NCBI RefSeq assembly: GCF_030397665.1
Contig: NZ_JAPUBT010000003.1
Coordinates: 62,001-126,000, forward strand
DNA: 64,000 bases
Direction of reading: 5' to 3'
From: Janthinobacterium sp. SUN073
GTDB taxonomy: Bacteria; Pseudomonadota; Gammaproteobacteria; Burkholderiales; Burkholderiaceae_D
Below, in pieces: positions 28,873 to 40,712 of the stretch. The notes beneath the pieces are model-generated. The model searched no databases and had not been told where the DNA came from. It saw only the letters and a program-made list of their open reading frames with translations. How positions within the stretch are numbered: the first letter of the stretch is position 1; the number at the start of each line of letters is the position of its first letter. The translations under genes were made by a program, and so were the position numbers.

Positions 28873-29625
28873 CTATAACAGCCGCCCTGCCGCAATCGTG
28901 ATGGTGCGGCCGCAGCGGGCCGCAATCGAACTGTCGTGCGTGACGAGCACCAGGGTCGAGCCCCGTTCACGGTTCAGCTCGAACATCAGCTGGATCACGG
29001 CCTCGCCCGTTGCGGCGTCCAGGCTGCCCGTCGGTTCGTCGGCGAACAGCAGCGGCGGCTGCGTGACAAAGGCGCGCGCCAGGGCCACGCGCTGCTGCTC
29101 GCCGCCGGACAGGTATTTAGGATAGTGCTTCAGGCGGCTGCCCAGATTCACTCGACCCAGCATGGCTTGCGCCTTTTCCTTCGCATCCGGGTCGCCCCGT
29201 AATTCCAGCGGCAGCATGACGTTTTCCAGCGCCGTCAGGTGGGCCAGCAGCTGGAAGGACTGGAACACGAAACCCAGCTTTTCCTTGCGGAAACCGGCGC
29301 GGCCGTCTTCGTCGAGGGCGAAGATATCCGTGCCGTCGAGGATGACCTTGCCCTCGCTGGGGGTGTCCAGGCCAGCCAGCAAGCCCAACAAGGTGGACTT
29401 GCCGGAACCGGAGGCGCCGACGATGGCCAGCGTCTCCGCCGTTTGCACGGTAAAATCGACTTGATGCAGGATGGTCAGCTCACCATCGGCATCGGGTACG
29501 CGCTTGGCCAGCTGGACCACTTCGATGGCCGGCCGGGCATTTTGGCTGTTGGGTGCGGCGGGCCGCTGGGCCGCTGCGTCGGACGGGAGAAAACTGGTGG
29601 AAGTCGCTTTAGGGAATTCGGGCAT
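28873..29625 (-). CDS. ABC transporter ATP-binding protein (YbbA/LolD-like)
   Basis: 250 residues with a 30-residue Pro/Ala-rich N-terminal extension, then a full ABC domain: Walker A GASGSGKST, Q-loop FVFQSFQLL, signature LSGGEQQRVALARA, Walker B LLFADEPTGSLD and switch HDSS. It belongs to the MacB/LolD/YbbA group that works with FtsX-like permeases. In E. coli ybbA is followed by the permease ybbP, but here no permease gene is adjacent; the next gene is the convergent NAD(P)HX repair gene. The divergent neighbour is the TesA-like esterase gene, as in the E. coli ybbA-tesA arrangement. Confidence 0.88.
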   Translation of the reverse strand: MPEFPKATSTSFLPSDAAAQRPAAPNSQNARPAIEVVQLAKRVPDADGELTILHQVDFTVQTAETLAIVGASGSGKSTLLGLLAGLDTPSEGKVILDGTDIFALDEDGRAGFRKEKLGFVFQSFQLLAHLTALENVMLPLELRGDPDAKEKAQAMLGRVNLGSRLKHYPKYLSGGEQQRVALARAFVTQPPLLFADEPTGSLDAATGEAVIQLMFELNRERGSTLVLVTHDSSIAARCGRTITIAAGRLL

Positions 29626-29680
29626 GCTGATCTATCTTAAAAAATTTCGTGAACAAATGAGTGTCAAGGGCAGCAGCCCC

Positions 29681-30313
29681 ATGCGGCGGCGCACGCTGTC
29701 CCTGCTTCCTGCGGCAGCCCTGCTGTTGGTACCCTGCATGACGAACGCCTATTCTGCACCAAAAACGCTGCTGGTGCTCGGCGATAGTCTCTCGGCCGAG
29801 TATGGTCTGGCGCGGGGCACGGGCTGGGTGGCGCTGCTGGAACTGCGGCTGGCTGCGCAAAAGAACGACACGCGCATCGTCAACGCCAGCATCAGCGGCG
29901 AGACCACCAGCGGCGGCCGCGCGCGCCTGCCCGCCCTGCTGGCCAAACACCAGCCCGACGTCGTGCTGATCGAACTGGGCGCCAACGACGGCTTGCGCGG
30001 CTTGCCCGTGGCGGCCGCCGAAGCGAATCTGCGCGCCATGGGTGAGGCAGCCAAAAAATCGGGCGCGCAAGTGGTGCTGGTGGGCATGCGCATGCCGCCC
30101 AACTATGGCCGCGCCTATGGCGAGCAGTTTTATGGCGTGTACGGCAAGCTGGCCAAGGAATGGAAGGCGCCGCTGGTGCCCTTCATGTTCGAAGGCATCG
30201 CCGACCAGCCGCAGCTGTTCCAGGCCGACCGCATGCACCCGAATGCGCAGGCGCATCCGACGATCTTGAAAAATATCTGGCCGCAACTGGCGCCGCTGTT
30301 GAAGGCCAAGTAA
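29681..30313 (+). CDS. tesA: GDSL arylesterase / thioesterase I (TesA-like)
   Basis: 210 residues from ATG 29681, chosen for an AAGGG 10 bp upstream; ATG 29657 is an in-frame alternative. A signal peptide ends near TNAYSA, so the enzyme is periplasmic. GDSL-hydrolase blocks are present: VLGDSLSAEYG (nucleophile Ser), a Gly in block II (ISGETTSGGR), ELGANDGLRG (block III Asn) and DRMHPNAQAH (Asp and His). It hydrolyses thioesters and small esters with broad specificity. It diverges from the ABC ATPase gene, a conserved pairing in Proteobacteria. Confidence 0.9.
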   Translation: MRRRTLSLLPAAALLLVPCMTNAYSAPKTLLVLGDSLSAEYGLARGTGWVALLELRLAAQKNDTRIVNASISGETTSGGRARLPALLAKHQPDVVLIELGANDGLRGLPVAAAEANLRAMGEAAKKSGAQVVLVGMRMPPNYGRAYGEQFYGVYGKLAKEWKAPLVPFMFEGIADQPQLFQADRMHPNAQAHPTILKNIWPQLAPLLKAK

Positions 30314-30350
30314 GCCGGTTCATAAGCGCACTTAATTTTCACCCCGTTTT

Positions 30351-30418
30351 CACCCCGAAGGCCGAACTGCCGGGGTCGGACCCTCAGGGTCCGACCCCAG
30401 TCTTACGCAGTTGGGTGA
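30351..30418. repeat. Dispersed nested-palindrome element, copy B
   Basis: The core at 30372-30398 has arms GGGGTCGGACCC / GGGTCCGACCCC around TCA. The outer arms are CACCCCG on the left and TTGGGTG on the right. It lies between the convergent tesA and ppiD genes, immediately before their terminator. Confidence 0.75.
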
Positions 30419-30445
30419 CATAAAGTGCCCGACTCGCAGACAAAA

Positions 30446-30471
30446 AAATAGCCGCTTGAAAGCGGCTATTT
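30446..30471. terminator. Bidirectional terminator between tesA and ppiD
   Basis: AAATAGCCGCTT (30446-30457) pairs with AAGCGGCTATTT (30460-30471) and is flanked by an A-run on the left and a T-run on the right. It can therefore stop transcription from both convergent genes. Confidence 0.85.
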
Positions 30472-30488
30472 TTATGGGCTAAAACTGA

Positions 30489-32414
30489 TTACGGCGCTTC
30501 CGGCGCTGCGGCGGCCGGGGCAGTGACCGGCTTGACGATCTTCACCTTGGCTTTGGCTTTCAGGTATTCGACGTAATCGAACATTTCCTGTTGCGCCAGG
30601 ATGCCGCTGATCTGGTCTTTCTCTTGCTGGCGGCGCGCCGCGTCCACTTGTGCCGGCTGCTGCACCTTGCCGATGCGGTAGATGCCGTAGCCCAGGGCTG
30701 GCAGGTCCACGCCCACGTAGGCTGGCAGCTTGCTCGTGTCGGCTTTCATGACTTGCGCGATGGCGGCGCGGTTGATGCCGTCGAGCTTGCTGCGCGACAC
30801 CCATTGTGCGGCGCCGAAACCGGTCGCATCACCCGAAGCCTTCAAGGCGGCCAGCTTGGTTTCGCCGGCTTTTTTGGCCAGCTTTTCCGCTTCTTCCATC
30901 GTCACGCGCTGACGGATCATCGCTTCGACTTCGGCCAGCGGACGCTTGCTTGCTGGCTTGAATTCCACCACGCGGCCAGCGATCAGCACGTTCGGTGCAA
31001 CGGTGACGGCTTCCGTGTTGCGCTTGTCCTTCAAGGAATCGTTCGAGAAGATGGCGGTCAGGAACTTGGCGTTGTTGAACGGCGCCTTGCCCAGTGCTGG
31101 CGACGGCGTGCGCGACAGGTTGGCGACGCTTTCCACTTTCAGTTTCAGCTTGTCGGCCACCGGTTTCAGGCTGTCCGATTGCTCGTAGACCGTGTTGGTG
31201 AACGTTTCCGCCATTTCCGAATACTTCTTGGCAGCAAATTGCTTGCGCAGGTCGGCCGTGATTTCGCCGCGGACTTCATCGAGTGCCTTGACGTGCTGTG
31301 GCTTGAGCGAGGTGACGGTCAGGATGTGGTAACCGAAATCGGAAGCGACGACATCGCTGATTTCGCCTTGCTTGAGTTTGCTTACGGCGCTCAGCAGTGG
31401 TGCTGGCAAGCCATCCTTGCCAATCACGCCCAGGTCGCCGCCCTGTTCGGCCGAGGCCGGGTCTTCCGACTTGGCTTTCGCCACGGCGGCAAAGCTGGCA
31501 GGCGTTTTGCGCACGTCAGCCAGGATGGCTTCAGCCTTGGCCTTGGCGGCTGCCTTGTCGGCGGCCGATGCGTCTTTCTTGACGGCTACGAGGATGTGGC
31601 TGGCCTGGCGCGCTTCTGGCGTCGTATAGGCTTTCTGGTTCTTCGCGTAGTAGCCGGTCACGTCGGCCTCGGTGACGTCGACTTGCTCGCCGGCAGCGCT
31701 GTCGTCCAGCACGACGTATTCGATCTTCGCTTGTTCCGGGATTTCGAAGAACTTGCTGTTCTTGTCATAGAAAGCCTTGATCATGGCGTCCGTCACTTTG
31801 ACTTCCGACACGTACTGGTCGATCGGCAGCAGCAGTTCCTGCACTTCACGCTCTTCCGAGGTGATGTCGGACAGGCGCTTGGAGACGGTGCCTGGCGCGA
31901 AGGCGGTGCCTTGCACGGCGCCGGCCAGTTGCTGCAGGGCCATGTCGCTGCGGCGGCGCGCATCGTATTGCTGTGGGGACATGCCTTGCGCGGCCAGCAT
32001 GGCCTTGTAGCGTTCCAGGTCGAATTTACCGTCCGGCAAGGTCAGGCCTGGGATTTCCAGCACTTCCTTTTGCAGTACGGCATCGCTGATGACGAGGTGG
32101 CTACGGCCCACTTCGGCAGCCACGGCGCGCTCGGCGATCAGGTTGTCGAGGATGCTCTGGCGCGCTTCCGGCGTGTCGAACATTTTCTGGTCGAACTGCT
32201 CGCCCATCATCTGGCGGTAGCGGTCGATCTGCTGGCGTTGCGCTTCTTCATATTGCTGCTGCGTAACGACCTGGTCGCCGACCTTGGCGATGGTGTTCGC
32301 GCCGTCGCCGAAGCTTTGGTAGCCGCTGATACCGACCAGTGCAAAAGACGGGACGATGACCAGCATCAAGAGAAACTGCATCAAGCGTCGATGGGTACGA
32401 ATAAATTCAAACAT
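30489..32414 (-). CDS. ppiD: Periplasmic folding chaperone / peptidyl-prolyl isomerase
   Basis: 641 residues from the ATG at 32414. One N-terminal membrane anchor (LMQFLLMLVIVPSFALVGI) places the body in the periplasm. It is followed by a SurA-N-like chaperone region and a parvulin domain at about residues 280-385 (EARQASHILVAVKK and FGYHILTVTSLKPQ), then a helical tail. PpiD assists early folding of secreted proteins at the Sec translocon. It closes the quality-control block tig-clpP-clpX-lon-hupB-tRNA-ppiD. A hairpin with a T-run lies only 38 bp upstream of its start. Confidence 0.92.
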   Translation of the reverse strand: MFEFIRTHRRLMQFLLMLVIVPSFALVGISGYQSFGDGANTIAKVGDQVVTQQQYEEAQRQQIDRYRQMMGEQFDQKMFDTPEARQSILDNLIAERAVAAEVGRSHLVISDAVLQKEVLEIPGLTLPDGKFDLERYKAMLAAQGMSPQQYDARRRSDMALQQLAGAVQGTAFAPGTVSKRLSDITSEEREVQELLLPIDQYVSEVKVTDAMIKAFYDKNSKFFEIPEQAKIEYVVLDDSAAGEQVDVTEADVTGYYAKNQKAYTTPEARQASHILVAVKKDASAADKAAAKAKAEAILADVRKTPASFAAVAKAKSEDPASAEQGGDLGVIGKDGLPAPLLSAVSKLKQGEISDVVASDFGYHILTVTSLKPQHVKALDEVRGEITADLRKQFAAKKYSEMAETFTNTVYEQSDSLKPVADKLKLKVESVANLSRTPSPALGKAPFNNAKFLTAIFSNDSLKDKRNTEAVTVAPNVLIAGRVVEFKPASKRPLAEVEAMIRQRVTMEEAEKLAKKAGETKLAALKASGDATGFGAAQWVSRSKLDGINRAAIAQVMKADTSKLPAYVGVDLPALGYGIYRIGKVQQPAQVDAARRQQEKDQISGILAQQEMFDYVEYLKAKAKVKIVKPVTAPAAAAPEAP

Positions 32415-32451
32415 GGTCAGCCAATTCGGGATGAGTGGATCACTATAAAAA

Positions 32452-32473
32452 AAGGCGAACATGCGTTCGCCTT
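32452..32473 (-). terminator. Hairpin with T-run directly upstream of ppiD
   Basis: AAGGCGAAC (32452-32460) and GTTCGCCTT (32465-32473) form a 9-bp stem. On the minus strand it is followed by seven T residues. It lies 38 bp before the ppiD ATG, so transcription entering from upstream would be stopped or attenuated. It could be the end of a small RNA or a leader attenuator. Confidence 0.65.
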
Positions 32474-32794
32474 GATTTCTTCGGCGGAATGGACGGGACA
32501 GATGTCCACTTCCCCTTTAGATTCAACAACTTGGCGCTGGAACTAAAGCAGGATTCTGACGCCCAAGCCATTATCTCCTGATTCTACAATGCCCATAGCG
32601 CTATAGCAAGAGTAAATCAGGGCGCGCGGCCTGCCCCGGCGGCGGCGGCAGGCAAGGCGCCAGCCAGGGCATAGCCTGGCCATTAAGCACGACAAAGCTT
32701 AAAGCGGATTTAAATACCCGCGCCGGCCATTTAAAAACGGCAAACGGAGAATTGAAAATACGGGAGCGCCAAGATAATCGGGCGCATAAAAGAA

Positions 32795-32827
32795 AAACCC
32801 GCGCTACTTATTCAGCAGCGCGGGTTT
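32795..32827 (-). terminator. Terminator of the tRNA-Asp operon
   Basis: AAACCCGCGCT (32795-32805) pairs with AGCGCGGGTTT (32817-32827) around an 11-nt loop. It lies 8 bp past the second tRNA on the minus strand and is followed by a T-rich run in that direction. Confidence 0.85.
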
Positions 32828-32835
32828 CTATATTC

Positions 32836-32912
32836 TGGCGGAGCGGACGGGACTCGAACCCGCGACCCCCGACGTGACAGGCCGGTATTCTAACCAACTG
32901 AACTACCACTCC
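32836..32912 (-). tRNA. tRNA-Asp (GTC), second of a tandem pair
   Basis: 77 nt including an encoded CCA. Acceptor GGAGTGG pairs with CCGCTCC, discriminator G. The anticodon loop CTGTCAC gives GTC (Asp), and the T-loop is TTCGAGT. It is nearly identical to the copy 17 bp upstream, differing at one position before the anticodon stem and one in the variable loop. Confidence 0.95.
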
Positions 32913-32929
32913 TTAAGAGCGTATTTTTT

Positions 32930-33006
<77 letters not shown>

Positions 33007-33131
33007 GAAAAATACACAGTACTGCTTGCATTTGCATCCAGGGTTGCGATTCGTAGAACTTCAACCCTGAAATCGCGGCACCCGAGGGCGCCGCCAAATG
33101 TTTCCGGTGATTGTCACCTCACCGAAGTCCG

Positions 33132-33404
33132 TTAGTTTACAGCATCCTTCAAAGCTTTACCAGCTTTAAATTTTGGAACTTTTGCTGCTTCGATCGTGAT
33201 CGCTTCTTTCGTACGCGGATTGCGGCCGGTACGCTCAGCGCGTTCGCTGACCGAGAAAGTGCCAAAACCAACCAGCGTTACGCTGTCGTTGTTTTTCAAA
33301 GTTTCCGTCACGCCGCCGATAACAGCGTCGAGTGCGCGCGCAGCGGCGGCTTTGGAAATGTCAGCTTTTTCAGCAATGTGGTCGATCAATTCAGTCTTGT
33401 TCAC
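33132..33404 (-). CDS. hupB: DNA-binding protein HU-beta
   Basis: 90 residues, exactly the HU length, if translation starts at GTG 33404 (reading [19 protein letters not shown]). Upstream in-frame ATG 33410 and TTG 33416 would add two or four residues not found in HU. A GGGGA lies just before the GTG. The DNA-binding arm with [14 protein letters not shown] is present. HU dimers bend and compact DNA. The gene follows lon on the same strand and has its own consensus-like promoter. Confidence 0.95.
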   Translation of the reverse strand: MNKTELIDHIAEKADISKAAAARALDAVIGGVTETLKNNDSVTLVGFGTFSVSERAERTGRNPRTKEAITIEAAKVPKFKAGKALKDAVN

Positions 33405-33497
33405 TAGCATCCCCAATTACAAAGGTATAAAACGATTACCGTATCGTTGCGGCACTTTTGGCACCACAGCTGTCCGGCGAAAAAAATGTGCAGGCGT

Positions 33498-33527
33498 ATT
33501 AAACAAGCCACACTGTATATGTGTCAA
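33498..33527 (-). promoter_or_regulatory. Sigma-70 type promoter of hupB
   Basis: On the minus strand TTGACA (33522-33527) and TTTAAT (33498-33503) are separated by 18 bp, about 95 bp upstream of the hupB start. It lies just past the lon terminator, which supports independent hupB expression. Confidence 0.65.
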
Positions 33528-33560
33528 GCGCTTTGGGGGCGCAATTCACGTTTCAATATA

Positions 33561-33587
33561 AAACAAGCGCTCTAAAAGCGCTTGTTT
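33561..33587 (-). terminator. Terminator of lon
   Basis: AAACAAGCGCT (33561-33571) pairs with AGCGCTTGTTT (33577-33587) around a 5-nt loop, 22 bp past the lon stop. On the minus strand the hairpin is followed by TATATTG. Confidence 0.75.
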
Positions 33588-33608
33588 GGGGAAAACAGGG
33601 GTAAAACG

Positions 33609-36020
<2,412 letters not shown>

Positions 36021-36170
36021 GGCGTACCTTATAGAAAGCGTGTTTACGATGTTGGCGCTCGCTGCCAAAACACAAGACCGGCGAGAATAAATAATTCTGT
36101 GAAACAAACATAGAGTCTATTTCGCAAAACACACCCGCATGACTGTAACAAATGCAGTTTTAACAGTAAA

Positions 36171-36205
36171 AAAGCCACACGCAGCTAAGCGCCGCGAGTG
36201 GCTTT
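36171..36205 (-). terminator. Terminator after clpX
   Basis: AAAGCCAC (36171-36178) pairs with GTGGCTTT (36198-36205), and the stem is flanked by an A-run that reads as T residues on the minus strand. It lies about 90 bp past the clpX stop. Confidence 0.7.
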
Positions 36206-36293
36206 ACGATTGAAGCCTGCACTCATTGATTTAAATTGTACTGCCATGCATTAAGGAATCAAAACCCTTTTTATGCATTTGTCTCGGCAGTAA

Positions 36294-37562
<1,269 letters not shown>

Positions 37563-37698
37563 AAGGCATTTTGGTTGGAACTGCATTAACAATATTGCAA
37601 AATCGCAAGCCGGAGTGCGGTAGTTGCCCGCAAAGGCAGCCACCCATGGCGCAAGTCAACAACCTGCACAAGCTCCATGCTACCCGAAATAAAAGCGA

Positions 37699-37728
37699 AA
37701 CGCCCGAACGTTTGATCGCCCGGGCGTT
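37699..37728 (-). terminator. Hairpin between clpP and clpX
   Basis: AACGCCCG (37699-37706) pairs with CGGGCGTT (37721-37728). On the minus strand it is followed by a loosely T-rich stretch. It may be a partial terminator that lowers clpX relative to clpP. Confidence 0.5.
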
Positions 37729-37762
37729 AACTTACGTACTTAGCAATACCGGTAGGGGCTCA

Positions 37763-38389
37763 TCAAGCGCGGCTGGTCAACACTTTGTCGATCAAACCAT
37801 ACTCAACGGCCTCGTCGGCGGACATGAAACGGTCGCGGTCGGTGTCCTTGGCGATCTGTTCGATCGACTGGCCCGTGCGCTCGGCCATGATGCCGTTCAA
37901 GCGGGTGCGCAGGTAAAGGATTTCCCTTGCCTGGATCTCGATGTCGGACGCCATGCCTTGCGAACCACCGGACGGCTGGTGAATCATGATGCGCGAGTTC
38001 GGCAGCGAGAAACGCTTGCCCTTGGCGCCAGCGGCCAGCAGGAAAGCGCCCATCGAAGCAGCCATGCCCGTGCACAGGGTCGAGACGTCCGGCTTGATGA
38101 ACTGCATGGTGTCGTAGATGGCCATGCCGGCCGAGACCGAACCACCTGGCGAGTTGATGTAGAGCGAGATTTCCTTTTCCGGATTTTCGCTTTCCAGGAA
38201 CAGCAGCTGGGCGACAACCAGGTTGGCCATCTGGTCATTGACCGGGCCGACCATGAAAATCAAGCGTTCCTTCAGCAGGCGCGAGTAAATATCATACGAG
38301 CGCTCGCCGCGACCGCTTTGTTCCACCACCATCGGCACCAGGCCGAGCATCTCTGTGTCCAGCGCTGGGTTACGGTTCATACCTGTCAT
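37763..38389 (-). CDS. clpP: ATP-dependent Clp protease proteolytic subunit
   Basis: 208 residues. The catalytic triad is present: Ser112 in GMAASMG, His137 in MIHQPSGG and Asp182 in KDTDRDRF. The N-terminus probably includes a short propeptide ([14 protein letters not shown]). ClpP forms the tetradecameric chamber served by ClpX. It lies between tig and clpX in the conserved order. An unusual inverted-repeat-flanked spacer separates it from tig. Confidence 0.97.
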   Translation of the reverse strand: MTGMNRNPALDTEMLGLVPMVVEQSGRGERSYDIYSRLLKERLIFMVGPVNDQMANLVVAQLLFLESENPEKEISLYINSPGGSVSAGMAIYDTMQFIKPDVSTLCTGMAASMGAFLLAAGAKGKRFSLPNSRIMIHQPSGGSQGMASDIEIQAREILYLRTRLNGIMAERTGQSIEQIAKDTDRDRFMSADEAVEYGLIDKVLTSRA

Positions 38390-38434
38390 TTCATTTCCTT
38401 GTGAAGCAGTTAGGGGATGCTACCAACACCTTGG

Positions 38435-38554
38435 AACACCAAACAAAACCTACTGCGCGTCGCGATTTGCGGCCTCCGATGCTCACTGTGCATTCGCACA
38501 GCTCCGCTTCTCAGCCACAACTCCCATCCGCTCGCTACGGTTTTTGTTTGGTGT
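38435..38554. repeat. Inverted-repeat-flanked element between tig and clpP
   Basis: AACACCAAACAAAACC (38435-38450) and GGTTTTTGTTTGGTGT (38539-38554) can pair over about 15 bp with one bulge, enclosing about 90 nt. The interior has its own hairpin, CTGTGC-GAAT-GCACAG on the minus strand. No protein frame fits. It could be a structured leader of clpP, a processed RNA or a small mobile repeat. Confidence 0.55.
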
Positions 38555-38588
38555 CAAAGGCAATAATGGCATCCGGATACCAACTGGT

Positions 38589-39929
38589 TTACGCTTGTGC
38601 GTTGCTTCCCATCAGTTCGTCGAAAGCAACTGCTTTCGTCGTGACTTTCGACAGGCCCAACACGTAAGTGACGACGTTTTCTTCCAATACAAGGGCTTCG
38701 ATCTCACCCAGACGACGACGGTCGCTGTAGTAGTACTTCAGCACTTCGCGTGGATCTTCGTAGCTTTGGGCGAAGTCTTCGATTTGCGCCTTGACTTGCT
38801 CAGGCGTCGCCTGCAGGTTGTTGTCGCCCACCAGTTGCGACAGGATCAGGCCCAGGCGTACGCGACGCTCGGCTTTTTCTGCGAACAGTTCTGCTGGGAA
38901 AGGCACGTCCTTGACGTTCATGCCGCGCTGCGCCATGTCTTGACGGGTCATTTCGGCCAGGCGCTCGGAATCTTGAGCGATCAGGGTTTTTGGCACGTCC
39001 AGCTCAGCAACTTTGATCAGCGCGTCCATGACGGCTTCCTTGTTGCGTGCTTTCACGCGGCCAGCGACTTCGCGTTGCAGGTTGACTTTGATGTCTTCGC
39101 GCATTTTGGCCAGGTCGCCATCGGCAACGCCCAGCGATTTGGCGAATTCGGCATCGACTTCCGGCAGGTGCGCCCATTCCAGCTTTTGCAGGGTGATGGT
39201 GAACGAAGCGGTTTTGCCGGCCACGTCCTTGCCATGGTAGTCCTCAGGGAAGGACAATGGGAAAGTCTTCGACTCGCCCACTTTCAGGCCCAGGGTCGCC
39301 GCTTCGAATTCTGGCAGCATGCGGCCTTCGCCCAGCACGAAAGCGTAGCCTTCAGCTTTGCCGCCTGGGAATTCAACGCCGTCGATCGAGCCGACGAAGT
39401 CGACGGTCACGCGGTCGCCGTTGGCAGCGATCGGCTCACCGCCGTCGCCGTGTTCGCCAGCTTCGCCCTTGGTGTGGAAGTGCACGCGCTGCTTGCGCAG
39501 GATATCGATGGTCTTGTCGATTTCGGCTTCCGACACGTCGGCTTGCACGGTTTCGATTTCAACGGCCGTCAGGTCGCCGATGACGACTTCCGGATACACT
39601 TCGAAGGTTGCGTCGAAAGCCAGCTGGCCTTCGACTGCTTCTTCTTTCGGCACGATGTTCGGAAAACCGGCCACGCGCAGATTGTTTTCGTTGGCGGCGT
39701 CGTTGAACGCGCGGCCGACTTTGTCGTTCAGCACTTCGGATTCAATTTGGTAGCCGTATTGTGCTGCGACCATTTTCAACGGCACTTTGCCCGGACGGAA
39801 GCCCGGTGCCTTAGCCGTACGGGCTTGCACTTTCAGGCGCTTCTCAACTTCCGTGCGGACGTCCGTCAGCGGGAAGGAGATCGTGATACGACGTTCGAGT
39901 TTGCCCAAGGTTTCGACTGCAGTTGCCAT
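38589..39929 (-). CDS. tig: Trigger factor
   Basis: 446 residues from the ATG at 39929. The N-terminal ribosome-binding domain carries the signature GFRPGKVP. The middle FKBP-type isomerase domain (about 160-245) includes [16 protein letters not shown], and the C-terminal helical arms complete the chaperone cradle. Trigger factor binds nascent chains at the ribosome exit. It heads the block tig-clpP-clpX-lon. In this genome the space between it and tRNA-Leu is occupied by an opposite-strand peptide and enzyme pair. Confidence 0.97.
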   Translation of the reverse strand: MATAVETLGKLERRITISFPLTDVRTEVEKRLKVQARTAKAPGFRPGKVPLKMVAAQYGYQIESEVLNDKVGRAFNDAANENNLRVAGFPNIVPKEEAVEGQLAFDATFEVYPEVVIGDLTAVEIETVQADVSEAEIDKTIDILRKQRVHFHTKGEAGEHGDGGEPIAANGDRVTVDFVGSIDGVEFPGGKAEGYAFVLGEGRMLPEFEAATLGLKVGESKTFPLSFPEDYHGKDVAGKTASFTITLQKLEWAHLPEVDAEFAKSLGVADGDLAKMREDIKVNLQREVAGRVKARNKEAVMDALIKVAELDVPKTLIAQDSERLAEMTRQDMAQRGMNVKDVPFPAELFAEKAERRVRLGLILSQLVGDNNLQATPEQVKAQIEDFAQSYEDPREVLKYYYSDRRRLGEIEALVLEENVVTYVLGLSKVTTKAVAFDELMGSNAQA

Positions 39930-40529
39930 GTAAAAAATCGTCCAAAAAATAAACACTGTTGGTGCGAGAAAAGAAGACCCGACCCCTTGCGCCATCACTG
40001 GCGGCAAGACATGGGTCCAGCTTCACTCGCTCGCATATTCATCTGTAAAAGTACTGAAAACAGGACGATGGACCTGGTCTACCCGGCTGAGGGAAAAACC
40101 CGCACCAGGCACCAAACAATCCGCCGCTTCCAGTACTGCGACAGGGCTCCGAGCGTCCAGCCTTGCTTCCAGGTAAATGCAAGGCCGGCCATCATTCGGT
40201 AAAGCGTGGCATTATAACAAAGGACTTCGGGAAAGTGGCTGGCTTTGCAGCCCGGCCACAGAGGATGCCAGCGGCGGCGAATGAATCGCCACAGCCTGGG
40301 TTGCCCTGTCTTTACTCTTGCCCCGGCATTTCTTATTTCGCCAGAGACAGGCTTTCCAGCCTGCTTCGTTCATTAGTATATGCGAACTGTCGCTCCGTCC
40401 GAAACAAAGAAATGCGCTCTTGACGAAGATTTCAGTCAAAAAACCTTTGATTTACCTCAATTTGGCCATTTTTCAGGCAAACCTAAACCGCCGCACGCCT
40501 CTCCAAGTGAATTTAATGGAGAAAATATC
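39930..40529. other. Intergenic region, 600 bp, between tig and the peptide/HExxH locus
   Basis: Divergent spacer that should hold the tig promoter and a plus-strand promoter for the peptide gene. Short frames exist, but none has a ribosome binding site with coding-like composition. The right part (40320-40520) is less GC-rich than the flanking genes, consistent with a regulatory zone. No tRNA or clear hairpin terminator was found. Confidence 0.4.
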
Positions 40530-40712
40530 ATGAGCGATAGCGCACCCGGCGGTTCCAGCAACGCCAAAGCCAAGCTGCAAATGGTCCTCAGCCGCCTGCT
40601 CGACGGCGTAAGCGATGACGACCTGCAGAAAATCCAGACGGAAGTCGATGAAATGGAATTACGCATGCAGGGAGACGGCCATCACGACCATGACCACCCC
40701 ACCGCCGCCTGA
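40530..40712 (+). CDS. 60-residue peptide, possible RiPP precursor
   Basis: The start at ATG 40530 follows GGAG at 40518-40521 with good spacing. Residues 12-47 read as an amphipathic helix (AKLQMVLSRLLDGVSDDDLQ and more) typical of a leader or protein-interaction segment. The tail, residues 48-60, is Gly/Asp/His-rich (GDGHHDHDHPTAA). Its 3' end overlaps the start of the HExxH protein gene by 23 bp, so the two are translationally coupled. The overlap also constrains the tail codons, so part of its composition may be a by-product. A role as modified precursor peptide is inferred from size, layout and the partner enzyme; an adaptor role is an alternative. Confidence 0.6.
   Translation: MSDSAPGGSSNAKAKLQMVLSRLLDGVSDDDLQKIQTEVDEMELRMQGDGHHDHDHPTAA

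Larger units (their letters stand above)
32415..32835. other. Intergenic region between ppiD and the tRNA-Asp pair
   Basis: About 420 bp containing the ppiD leader, the hairpin at 32452-32473 and the tRNA terminator at 32795-32827. The rest, about 320 bp, has no coding-like frame. It may hold a promoter and a short untranslated transcript that ends at the hairpin before ppiD. Confidence 0.4.

Noticed and set aside
28873-29625. ABC ATPase as part of a complete exporter here
   Set aside because: No permease or adaptor gene is adjacent, so only a stand-alone ATP-binding protein can be called.
30591-32546. Long plus-strand frame opposite ppiD
   Set aside because: Antisense shadow; the parvulin and anchor motifs are on the minus strand.
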